Positions 15,658 through 22,961 of a stretch of DNA of 64,000 bases are shown in pieces. Under the pieces are notes generated by a model, which was not told the DNA's origin, made no database searches, and worked only from the letters and a program-made list of their open reading frames with translations. The translations under genes and the position numbers were made by a program. Source of the DNA: Anaerosacchariphilus hominis (lineage in GTDB: Bacteria; Bacillota; Clostridia; Lachnospirales; Lachnospiraceae); assembly GCF_014290175.1 (NCBI RefSeq), contig NZ_JACOOR010000002.1, positions 186,001 to 250,000 of the forward strand. The letters run 5' to 3'. How positions within the stretch are numbered: the first letter of the stretch is position 1; every line of letters starts with the position of its first letter.

Positions 15658-16348
15658 TTTTGTACCCCACTCCCCATACGGTCTTGATATACCTGGGCTT
15701 CTCGCTGGAGTCGTTCATCTTTTCCCGGAGATGCCGGATATGCACCATGATGGTATTGTTATTGGTACTGTAGTACTTTTCGCCCCACACGTCGTAGAAG
15801 AGACGGTCGGAGCTGACCACTTCGCCCCGGTTTTTACAGAGACTCCAGAGGATGGAAAACTCGGTGGGAGTCAGAGCCAGCGGTTTTTCATTCAGAGTAC
15901 AGGTATGGTCCCGCTTATTGATGGTCAGTCCCGAGACAGTGATGGAATCCGGATCCTCCTGGGCAGGGGCCGCATTGTACTGGGTAAAGCGGCGCAGCTG
16001 GGCTTTCACCCGGGCGATGAGCTCCAGTGGCCGGAAGGGTTTGGTCATATAATCATCCGCGCCCAGAGACAGTCCGGTGATTTTGTCGATCTCTTCATCC
16101 CGGGCGGTCAGCATGATGATGGGAAAGTTGTGGGACTCCCGGATTTTCTGACAGATGGTAAAGCCGCTGATATCCGGGAGCATCACATCCAGGATGGCCA
16201 GATCCGGAGTCTCCTGCTCCAGATAGGCCAGGACCTCCGTTCCATTGTAAAATTTGTGTACCTCGTAGGATTCATTTTTCAGATATAATTCAAGCAGGTC
16301 TGCGATTTCTCTCTCATCGTCTGCGACCAGAATTTTTGTCTCAGCCAT
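15650..16348 (-). CDS. Response regulator, OmpR/PhoB family, VanR-like
   Basis: 232 residues. Receiver domain 1-120 has the acidic pair VADDE, phospho-acceptor aspartate in LAILDVMLP, and switch residues ILTA and TKPF. The OmpR-type winged helix ends with VHIRHLREKM and TVWGVGYKID. It is the partner of the downstream histidine kinase. ATG 16348 follows GGAG with good spacing; a GTG three codons earlier is less well placed. An extended -10 (TGCTATACT, minus strand, 16434-16442) lies upstream. Confidence 0.93.
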   Translation of the reverse strand: MAETKILVADDEREIADLLELYLKNESYEVHKFYNGTEVLAYLEQETPDLAILDVMLPDISGFTICQKIRESHNFPIIMLTARDEEIDKITGLSLGADDYMTKPFRPLELIARVKAQLRRFTQYNAAPAQEDPDSITVSGLTINKRDHTCTLNEKPLALTPTEFSILWSLCKNRGEVVSSDRLFYDVWGEKYYSTNNNTIMVHIRHLREKMNDSSEKPRYIKTVWGVGYKID

Positions 16349-16497
16349 TTCAGACACTCCATTTCTGTATTACACACGTTGTGCAGGATCCGGTATGGAA
16401 TCTCTCATAGATAATCGATCACGGATCGGTTTCAGTATAGCAGAAATGGGACAAAAATGATCCTGTAGTTTGGAAAATTAAGATTCTTTTCACATTT

Positions 16498-16902
16498 TCA
16501 TAAGGTTTTCCGGCGGTCAGTGCGGGTTAGAAACCTTTCGTATAAAAGTCCGGTCAGAAACCATACGGGGGCGTAGTCCAGACGAATGACCCCGTGGATG
16601 TTCAGTTTTGCATGGCTGTAGTCCCAGGGGCAGCAGTTCCGCTTTTTTAAGATGGTTCCGCTCACGTATTCCATCAAGAAAATCAGGCACATGTAGACGC
16701 TTCCCCGGAACCAGGCACTCCTTCTGCGTAGGAGCTTTGACAGGGGAGCGAAAAGAAAGGCCATACCGTAGATGGGGAACATCCAGATGGAGGACTGACC
16801 CATCAGTTTCATTTTCCGCTGCCGGAGGGACTTGAGGCCGGTCCAGAAGATCTCCAGACACCAGCCCAGAAGGCCGCATTGGATAAATTTATTTTTCATC
16901 AT
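16498..16902 (-). CDS. Small membrane protein, putative ABC transporter type IV (CmpB) family
   Basis: About 134 residues with four hydrophobic segments. The LGWCLEIFWTG N-terminal helix, the internal FLMEYVSG helix and the conserved CPWDYSHAKLNIHGVIRLDY followed by APVWFLTGLLYERF match the family annotated as putative ABC-transporter type IV, whose function is unproven. The frame continues upstream to 17025 without conserved sequence, so ATG 16902 or 16899 is the likely start, although no clear ribosome-binding site is seen. Divergent from folC. Confidence 0.6.
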   Translation of the reverse strand: MMKNKFIQCGLLGWCLEIFWTGLKSLRQRKMKLMGQSSIWMFPIYGMAFLFAPLSKLLRRRSAWFRGSVYMCLIFLMEYVSGTILKKRNCCPWDYSHAKLNIHGVIRLDYAPVWFLTGLLYERFLTRTDRRKTL

Positions 16903-16963
16903 GGAAGAAGTATGTTCTGGAATCGGGAAAATTATGCGGACGGACGGAAGAGCGGCTTCGGTC

Positions 16964-16992
16964 TTGCAATCGACAGGTGGGTAAAGTATAAT
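16964..16992 (+). promoter_or_regulatory. Promoter of folC-pheA
   Basis: TTGCAA (16964-16969), 17-base spacer, TATAAT (16987-16992). The -10 box overlaps the upstream in-frame ATG at 16991, so that codon cannot be in the mRNA and translation must start at 17027. Confidence 0.75.
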
Positions 16993-17026
16993 GGAAAAGA
17001 AATTCAGAGAAATCGAGGAAAACATA

Positions 17027-18334
17027 ATGACATATGAAGAAGCGAGAGCTTTTATAGATGATACGGCGAAATACGGCTATGTGCTGGGGTTGGATACCAT
17101 CACCGAGCTCATGAAGTGGCTTGGAAATCCCCAGGACGATCTGAAGTTTATTCACATCGCGGGCACCAATGGCAAGGGCTCCACCCTTGCTTATCTGTCC
17201 ACCGTTTTAAAAGAAGCGGGCTACCGGACAGGACGTTATCTGTCCCCGGTAATTTTCGATTACCGGGAGCGGATCCAGGTGAATGGGGAATATATTACTG
17301 AGGAGGCAGTGGCACGGCTGGCAGAGCAGGTGCGGCAGGCGGGACAGGAGATGCTGCGGGATGGTTTCGCCCACCCCACCACGTTCGAGACGGAGACGGC
17401 TATGGCCTTTCTGTATTTCCGGGAAATGCAGTGCGACGTGGTGGTGCTGGAGTGTGGTATGGGCGGCATGACGGACGCCACCAATGTGATAAAGAGCACT
17501 CTGGCCTCCGTATTCGTGGAGATCGGCATGGATCACATGGGCTTCCTGGGCAATACGGTGGAGGAGATTGCAGCGGTGAAAGCCGGGATCATCAAGCCGG
17601 GCAGCCAGGTGGTCAGTGCGGCCCAGCGGCCGGAGGTGGAAGCAGTCCTGAAACGGGTGGCAGAGGAAAAACAGGCAGGATTCCATATGGTGGAACGGGA
17701 CGCGATCCGGGATGTACGCTATGTTTTCGAGGATCAGACCTTTACTTATCGGGAGTATAAGGGGCTGCGGCCGGGACTCACCGGAAGCTGGCAGGTGGAC
17801 AATGCCTCTCTGGCGGTGGAGACGGTGCTGGTGCTGCGGGAACTGGGATATGACATATCTGACGAAGCCCTGCGGAAAGGACTGACGGAGACCGTGTGGC
17901 CGGGAAGATTTACGGTTATTGACCGTGAGCCTCTGTTCCTGGTGGACGGAGCCCATAACCGGGACGCGGCGGACCGCCTCAGGGAGACCCTGGAGCTCTA
18001 CTTTCCGGAGAAACGGAAGGTACTGATCGCAGGCGTACTGGCAGATAAGGAATACGATTACGTTATGAGTCAGCTGACGCCCCTGGCAGATCAGGTGATT
18101 ACCGTCATGACACCGGACAATCCCCGGGCCCTGCCTGCGGAAAAGCTTATGGAGACTGTAAGAAAGTATAATTCAAAGGTGGAGGCTGCGGACAGCCTCG
18201 GAGACGCAGTAGAGCGTGCCTGGAGCTATGCGGGAAAGGGTGATATGATTCTGGCCTTCGGTTCTCTGTCCTATCTGGGGGAGCTGACCCGGACAGTACA
18301 GGCGAAGGCCCGGAAGAAAGAGCAGGAGAGTTAA
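17027..18334 (+). CDS. folC: Folylpolyglutamate synthase / dihydrofolate synthase
   Basis: 435-residue Mur-ligase-fold enzyme that adds glutamate to folates, and in many bacteria also to dihydropteroate. The P-loop HIAGTNGKGST, the LECGMGGMTDATNV region and the C-terminal FLVDGAHNRDA are diagnostic. The start is set by GAGGAA at 17015 and by the promoter position. The next gene, pheA, begins one base after the stop. Confidence 0.93.
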   Translation: MTYEEARAFIDDTAKYGYVLGLDTITELMKWLGNPQDDLKFIHIAGTNGKGSTLAYLSTVLKEAGYRTGRYLSPVIFDYRERIQVNGEYITEEAVARLAEQVRQAGQEMLRDGFAHPTTFETETAMAFLYFREMQCDVVVLECGMGGMTDATNVIKSTLASVFVEIGMDHMGFLGNTVEEIAAVKAGIIKPGSQVVSAAQRPEVEAVLKRVAEEKQAGFHMVERDAIRDVRYVFEDQTFTYREYKGLRPGLTGSWQVDNASLAVETVLVLRELGYDISDEALRKGLTETVWPGRFTVIDREPLFLVDGAHNRDAADRLRETLELYFPEKRKVLIAGVLADKEYDYVMSQLTPLADQVITVMTPDNPRALPAEKLMETVRKYNSKVEAADSLGDAVERAWSYAGKGDMILAFGSLSYLGELTRTVQAKARKKEQES

Positions 18335-18335
18335 G

Positions 18336-19463
18336 ATGAGAGATTTGAAGGAACTGCGCGTAGAGATCGACCGGATTGACCGGCAGATGGTGGCGCTTTT
18401 TGAAGAACGGATGGGAATTTCCCGGGAAGTGGCGGAGTACAAAGTGGCCACCGGAAAGAAGATTCTGGATAAGGAGCGGGAGCAGCAGAAGCTGGAGGCT
18501 GTCAAGGCTCTGACTCATAATGATTTTAACAGCCATGGAGTGGAGGAGCTTTTTAAGCAGATCATGGCCATGAGCCGGAAGCTCCAGTACCGTATGATGG
18601 AGGAGAAAGCCCTGGGCCGCCTGCCCTTTGTAATGGTGGATAAGCTGGAGAAGGAAAAGGTCCGGGTGGTGTATCAGGGCGTGGAGGGTGCGTACACCCA
18701 GCAGGCCATGTTCGCCTTTTTCGGCGAGCAGGTGGATCATTTCCATGTGGAACGGTGGCGGGACGCCATGGACGCCATCGCGGAGGGCATGGCGGATTAT
18801 GCGGTGCTTCCCATCGAGAATTCCACGGCGGGTATAGTCAATGATAATTATGACCTCCTGGGAGAATATGACAATTACATCGTAGGCGAGCAGATTCTTT
18901 CGATTCAGCATGCCCTGCTGGGCACGCCGGATGCGGAGATTTCTGATATCCGGACGGTATACTCCCATGTACAGGGGCTGATGCAGTGCGCCGCATATTT
19001 GGATGAACACAGAGACTGGACGAAGAAAGAGGCGCTGAACACGGCAGTGGCGGCCCGGAAGGTGGCGGAAGAGGGCGATAAGACCCAGGCGGCCATCGCA
19101 AGCCCCCTGGCGGCGAAGCAGTACGGGCTGAAGGTTCTGGAGGAGGGTATCAACCGCAGCGGCAATAACTCCACCCGGTTCCTGATTGTCACCAACCAGC
19201 CTATTTTCTCGAAGGATGCAAAAAAGGTCAGCATCTGCTTTGAGGTCACCCATGAAAGCGGCTGTCTGTACAATGTGCTCTCCCATTTTATCTACAATAA
19301 TCTGAATCTGTGCCGGATTGAGTCCCGTCCCATACCGGATCGGAACTGGGAGTACCACTTTTTTGTGGACTTTGAAGGCAACTTAAATGACAGCGCGGTG
19401 AAAAATGCCCTGCGGGGTATCCGTGAGGAAGCGCTGAATCTGAAGATCCTTGGAAATTACTAG
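18336..19463 (+). CDS. pheA: Bifunctional chorismate mutase / prephenate dehydratase
   Basis: 375 residues. Residues 1-90 are an AroQ-type chorismate mutase (LRVEIDRIDRQMVALFEERM, KKILDKEREQ). Residues about 110-290 are prephenate dehydratase with the catalytic STRF motif in GNNSTRFLIV. The C-terminus is an ACT domain with ESRPIP, the phenylalanine feedback site. Together they convert chorismate to phenylpyruvate. Directly coupled to folC. Confidence 0.96.
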   Translation: MRDLKELRVEIDRIDRQMVALFEERMGISREVAEYKVATGKKILDKEREQQKLEAVKALTHNDFNSHGVEELFKQIMAMSRKLQYRMMEEKALGRLPFVMVDKLEKEKVRVVYQGVEGAYTQQAMFAFFGEQVDHFHVERWRDAMDAIAEGMADYAVLPIENSTAGIVNDNYDLLGEYDNYIVGEQILSIQHALLGTPDAEISDIRTVYSHVQGLMQCAAYLDEHRDWTKKEALNTAVAARKVAEEGDKTQAAIASPLAAKQYGLKVLEEGINRSGNNSTRFLIVTNQPIFSKDAKKVSICFEVTHESGCLYNVLSHFIYNNLNLCRIESRPIPDRNWEYHFFVDFEGNLNDSAVKNALRGIREEALNLKILGNY

Positions 19464-19494
19464 AAGAAGTTACATGATAAAAGGAGGAACGGAA

Positions 19495-20370
19495 ATGAAT
19501 CCCTATGTAATTATGACTGATACTACAGCTGATTTGCCGGAGAGTTATATCCGGGAGCATAAGCTCCAGATTCTTTCTCTGAGCTATATGATGGAGGGAA
19601 CCACCTATGACCGGGAGCATCCCTTGGATGTAAAAGAGTTCTATAGAAAAATGCGGGATGGATCCATGCCCACCACATCCCAGGTGAATCCGGAACAGGC
19701 AAAGGAGGCCATGACAGCCTGCCTGGAACAGGGAAAAGACGTGTTGTACATCGCTTTTTCCTCAGGCCTGAGCGGTACCTATAACAGCAGCCGTATGGCG
19801 GCCGAGGAGATCCGTGAGGAAGGAAAATATCCGGACAGAACGGTGCGGGTGATCGATTCTCTGAGCGCTTCCTTAGGTGAGGGCCTGCTGGTGCATAGAG
19901 CGGTACAGCTTTGGGAAGCAGGAAAATCACTGGATGAGACGGCGGCATGGGTAGAAGCCCATAAACTGGAATTCTGCCATGATTTTACGGTAGATGATCT
20001 GTTCCATCTGCATCGGGGCGGCCGGGTGTCCAAAGCCACGGCTATTCTGGGAACGATGATCAATATTAAGCCCATTCTTCACGTGGATGATGAGGGGCAT
20101 CTGACCGCCATCGGAAAGGTACGGGGACGAAAGAAGTCCATCGCGGCCCTGGTGGATCGGATGGCGGAGCAGATGAAAGGCTTCGAGGCGGAGAATGATG
20201 TGGTATTTATCAGCCACGGAGACTGTCAGGAGGATGCGGAATACCTGAAGAAGCTCATTGAAGAGCGATTTGGTATCCGGGAGTTTGTGATCAACTATGT
20301 GGGACCCACCATCGGAGCCCATTCGGGTCCCGGTACTCTGGCGCTGTTTTTTATGGGACGGCCGCGATAG
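19495..20370 (+). CDS. DegV family fatty-acid-binding protein
   Basis: 291 residues. The N-terminal YVIMTDTTADLPESY and the middle SGLSGTYNSSRMAAEE are hallmarks of DegV proteins, which bind a fatty acid and, as FakB, present it to the kinase FakA for phospholipid synthesis. ATG 19495 follows AAGGAGG; the longer frame upstream is not supported. No fakA is in the window. Confidence 0.92.
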   Translation: MNPYVIMTDTTADLPESYIREHKLQILSLSYMMEGTTYDREHPLDVKEFYRKMRDGSMPTTSQVNPEQAKEAMTACLEQGKDVLYIAFSSGLSGTYNSSRMAAEEIREEGKYPDRTVRVIDSLSASLGEGLLVHRAVQLWEAGKSLDETAAWVEAHKLEFCHDFTVDDLFHLHRGGRVSKATAILGTMINIKPILHVDDEGHLTAIGKVRGRKKSIAALVDRMAEQMKGFEAENDVVFISHGDCQEDAEYLKKLIEERFGIREFVINYVGPTIGAHSGPGTLALFFMGRPR

Positions 20371-20408
20371 GGAAAAAGAAAGTTTCGGAACGGAAAAGAG
20401 AATCAAAA

Positions 20409-20465
20409 AAGACAGCCCGGAAGAAAGGGGAGCCCTGGGGCCCGTCCTTTCTTCCGGGCTGTCTT
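20409..20465. terminator. Terminator with a perfect 20-bp stem
   Basis: 20409-20428 is the exact reverse complement of 20446-20465, with a 17-base loop. On the minus strand it is followed by TTTTTTGATT, so it mainly serves the FMN enzyme gene. No T-run on the plus strand. Confidence 0.85.
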
Positions 20466-20502
20466 ATGATCATAGGCTGCGGTCAGGCTGCTGCCTGTCG
20501 GA

Positions 20503-21519
20503 TTAGATTCTCACGCAGTCGCGGGTAATTTCGTCCAGAGAAGCTACGCCGCACATGGCCATGGTGTCCTTCAGCTCTCCGCCGATTTTATTCACATAGG
20601 ACTCCACGCCTTCCCGGCCTCCGCCGTAAACGGCAGTCACAAAGGGTCTGGCGATGATGACCGCGTCTGCGCCCAGGGCCAGAGCCTTGAACACGTCCGC
20701 GCCGCTGCGGATGCCGCCGTCCACCAGAATCTTCATGGAGCCGTCCACAGCCTGGGCGATCTCCTCCAGCACCTCGGCGGTGGACGGGCACTGATCCAGT
20801 ACACGGCCGCCGTGGTTGGAGACTACGATGGCTGCCGCGCCTGCTTCCTTTGCCTTCAGAGCGCCTTTGACAGTCATGATACCCTTTACAATGAAAGGAA
20901 CGCCTGCTTCCTCCGCGATGGCCCGAAGCTCATCCACGGACTTGCTTCCGGCGGGAGGGGTCAGGTTCTGCAGGAAGGGAAGTCCTGCGGCATCAATGTC
21001 CATGGCTACGGCGAAGGGATTCGCATCGTGAACCAGAGCCATCTTCTCCCGGATGGTTTCCAGGTTCCAGGGCTTTACGGTGGGAATACCGAAGCCGCCT
21101 GCGTTTTTGATGGCCTTGGTGGCCGCCACCATCACGTTGGCGTCGGTGCCGTCTCCGGTGAAGGCCGCGATGCCGAACTCAGCGCAGGCGGACACCAGAA
21201 TATCATTGTAGGAGACGTCGTTTAAAGAGTCTCCGTAATGAAGATTCACAGCGCCCACGGGGCCTGCGAAGAAGGGGTATTTGAAGGTCTTTCCGAAGAG
21301 GGAGAGAGAGGTGTCGATGGGGCGGTTCTCCACCAAAGTGTCCATCTGTACCCGGATCTCTTTCCATTTGTCATAGTTGCGGATAGCGGTGTCGCCGATG
21401 CCTTTGGAGCCGGGACCGGGCATCTGGTTGCGGCAGGCCTTTCCGTTGCACTCGGGACAGGCCTTGCAGTATGCGCCTACCTTTCCTTTTGCCAGTTCGA
21501 TACATTCCTTATAATTCAT
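20503..21519 (-). CDS. FMN-dependent alpha-hydroxy-acid oxidizing family protein
   Basis: 338-residue TIM-barrel flavoprotein of the lactate oxidase/glycolate oxidase/IDI-2 superfamily. FMN and active-site regions are visible: VVSNHGGRVLDQCPS with the catalytic His-Gly-Gly, KILVDGGIRSGADVFKA and ADAVIIARPF. Unlike classical members it has an N-terminal cysteine knot: YCKACPECNGKACRNQMPG (four Cys in about 12 residues), which could hold an Fe-S cluster or zinc. The substrate is not known. Last gene of a two-gene minus operon, 5 bases after the PHP gene. Confidence 0.85.
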   Translation of the reverse strand: MNYKECIELAKGKVGAYCKACPECNGKACRNQMPGPGSKGIGDTAIRNYDKWKEIRVQMDTLVENRPIDTSLSLFGKTFKYPFFAGPVGAVNLHYGDSLNDVSYNDILVSACAEFGIAAFTGDGTDANVMVAATKAIKNAGGFGIPTVKPWNLETIREKMALVHDANPFAVAMDIDAAGLPFLQNLTPPAGSKSVDELRAIAEEAGVPFIVKGIMTVKGALKAKEAGAAAIVVSNHGGRVLDQCPSTAEVLEEIAQAVDGSMKILVDGGIRSGADVFKALALGADAVIIARPFVTAVYGGGREGVESYVNKIGGELKDTMAMCGVASLDEITRDCVRI

Positions 21520-21524
21520 TTGTA

Positions 21525-22391
21525 TTACCTTCTTTCCAGAGTATTTTTTCGGAGCTGTTCCAGAATCTCATAGGGAATCTTCAGGTTCCCGCGGCCGCTG
21601 CCCAGATCGATGAAGGGCTTGTTCTTTCCGTGAAAGTCCGAACCGCCGGAGATCTGAAGGCCTGTCTGTCTGGCCAGACGGCGCATTTGGTTTTCATCCC
21701 GGGCGGTGTAGGTGGAATACAGGGCTTCCAGGGCTTTCAGTCCCGCGTTTTTCAGCTTCAGGGTCAGTTCTGTGAGCCGGTCGGCGCCCATACCGTACAG
21801 CAGGGGATGGGCCAGGACCGGGATGCCGCCTGCAGCGAGAATGAGGCCGACGGCCTCCTCGGGAGCCGTCTTTTTCCGGGGTACGAAGCAGGGGCAGCGA
21901 TCGCCCAGATAGCGGTCGAAGGCTTCGCTGATGGAGGAGACATAGCCCTTTTCAAAGAGCATGCGTCCGAAATGGGCCCGGGTTAGTACCGTGTCCTGCC
22001 CGTAGGCGGCCCGCAGCTCTTCTTCCGTAAGGTCGAAGCCGCCGATGGTGCGGAGCCGTTCCAGCATTTCCGCATTCCGTTCATCCCGGCTTTTCTGAAA
22101 GTCCAGAAGCTTCCGGGAAAAATCTGCCTGTTCCGGGTGAATATCCAATCCTACGATATGGATGTCCCGACTCTGATATTCTGTAGAAAATTCGATACCC
22201 GGCACAAACTCCAGGCCGCAGGCTGAAGCAGCCATGGCAGCCTCAGAAAGTCCGTCCACCGTATCGTGATCGGTCAGGGCAAAGGCAGCCAGTCCCTTTT
22301 CAGCGGCATAGCGGGCCAGTTCCGTGGGAGTGAAAGTTCCGTCGGAACAGGAGGAATGGGTATGAAGATCGATGAAACCGGATTCGTTCAT
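21525..22391 (-). CDS. PHP-domain phosphoesterase, RNase AM/YciV-like
   Basis: 288 residues. The N-terminal motif IDLHTHSSCSDGT, then LTDHDT, PGIEFST and C-terminal SGGSDFHG are those of the PHP subfamily that includes 3',5'-nucleoside bisphosphate phosphatase and the 5'-3' exonuclease RNase AM. A short insert carries an IHPEQAD segment. ATG 22391 follows AAGGACGG; a TTG eight codons upstream is less likely. First gene of the minus operon with the FMN enzyme. Confidence 0.88.
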   Translation of the reverse strand: MNESGFIDLHTHSSCSDGTFTPTELARYAAEKGLAAFALTDHDTVDGLSEAAMAASACGLEFVPGIEFSTEYQSRDIHIVGLDIHPEQADFSRKLLDFQKSRDERNAEMLERLRTIGGFDLTEEELRAAYGQDTVLTRAHFGRMLFEKGYVSSISEAFDRYLGDRCPCFVPRKKTAPEEAVGLILAAGGIPVLAHPLLYGMGADRLTELTLKLKNAGLKALEALYSTYTARDENQMRRLARQTGLQISGGSDFHGKNKPFIDLGSGRGNLKIPYEILEQLRKNTLERR

Positions 22392-22430
22392 GAAAGTTCC
22401 GTCCTTTTTATACAATAGATTCCAGGGATT

Positions 22431-22459
22431 ATTTTATAGAGTTTTGCCGGAAAATTCAA
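22431..22459 (-). promoter_or_regulatory. Promoter of the PHP-FMN enzyme operon
   Basis: On the minus strand TTGAAT (22454-22459), 17-base spacer, TAAAAT (22431-22436). Its -35 box lies 8 bases from that of the divergent BlaI-type gene. Confidence 0.6.
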
Positions 22460-22467
22460 CAAAATTC

Positions 22468-22496
22468 TTGACATAGATCTTTGGCAAATGTAGAAT
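22468..22496 (+). promoter_or_regulatory. Promoter of the BlaI/BlaR-like operon
   Basis: TTGACA (22468-22473), 17-base spacer, TAGAAT (22491-22496). Confidence 0.75.
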
Positions 22497-22527
22497 AAAA
22501 GAAAATGACTTCGGCAAATGCAGAAGA
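22483..22527 (+). promoter_or_regulatory. Candidate operator: two direct repeats in the BlaI-type promoter
   Basis: GGCAAATGTAGAATA (22483-22497) and GGCAAATGCAGAAGA (22513-22527) are direct repeats set 30 bases apart, about three helical turns. The first covers the spacer and -10 box, the second the initial transcribed region. They are a good candidate binding site for the adjacent BlaI-type repressor, although classical BlaI sites are dyads. Confidence 0.5.
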
Positions 22528-22576
22528 TAAAACATGTCATACTATCTATATGAAATAAAAACAGGAGGAAATGAAC

Positions 22577-22960
22577 ATGGCAGGAAAACGACTTCCGGAT
22601 TCTGAGCTGGAACTGATGATGATTATCTGGGACGCGGAAGGTTCCGTAACCCGGTCGGAGATCGAGGACCGGCTTCCGGCAGAGCGGAAGCTGTCGGCTA
22701 CCACGGTGCTGTCCTTCCTTTCCCGGCTTCAGGAAAAGGGCTTTCTGGAAGTGGAACGGGACGGAAAGACGAATCGTTATCGCCCGCTGGTGGAGAAGGA
22801 GACCTATCTCCGGGAGGAGAGCCGCAGTATCTGGAAACGGCTCTACCAGAATTCCGTGGGGAACTTTATGACGGCTCTGGGCAGCGGAGAGGAGCTGTCC
22901 GATCGGGATCTGGACGAGCTGCAGGAGTTCCTGGACAGACAGAGAAGGGGGCGGAGCTGA
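22577..22960 (+). CDS. BlaI/MecI/CopY family transcriptional repressor
   Basis: 127 residues. LPDSELELMMIIWDAEGSVTRSEIEDRL and LSATTVLSFLSRLQEKGFLEVERDGKTNRYRPLV form the winged-helix domain of BlaI/MecI; the C-terminal helices are for dimerisation. In known systems such repressors are cleaved when the partner BlaR1/MecR1 is activated. ATG 22577 is 7 bases after AGGAGGA; the ATG two codons earlier is too close to the site. The stop is 1 base before the BlaR1-like start. Confidence 0.93.
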   Translation: MAGKRLPDSELELMMIIWDAEGSVTRSEIEDRLPAERKLSATTVLSFLSRLQEKGFLEVERDGKTNRYRPLVEKETYLREESRSIWKRLYQNSVGNFMTALGSGEELSDRDLDELQEFLDRQRRGRS

Positions 22961-22961
22961 G

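Noticed and set aside
16903..17025. Upstream extension of the CmpB-like membrane protein
   Set aside because: Runs antisense through the folC promoter and start and has no family-like residues.
18147..19358. 403-codon open frame on the minus strand
   Set aside because: Antisense to folC and pheA; a by-product of their codon bias, with low-complexity translation.
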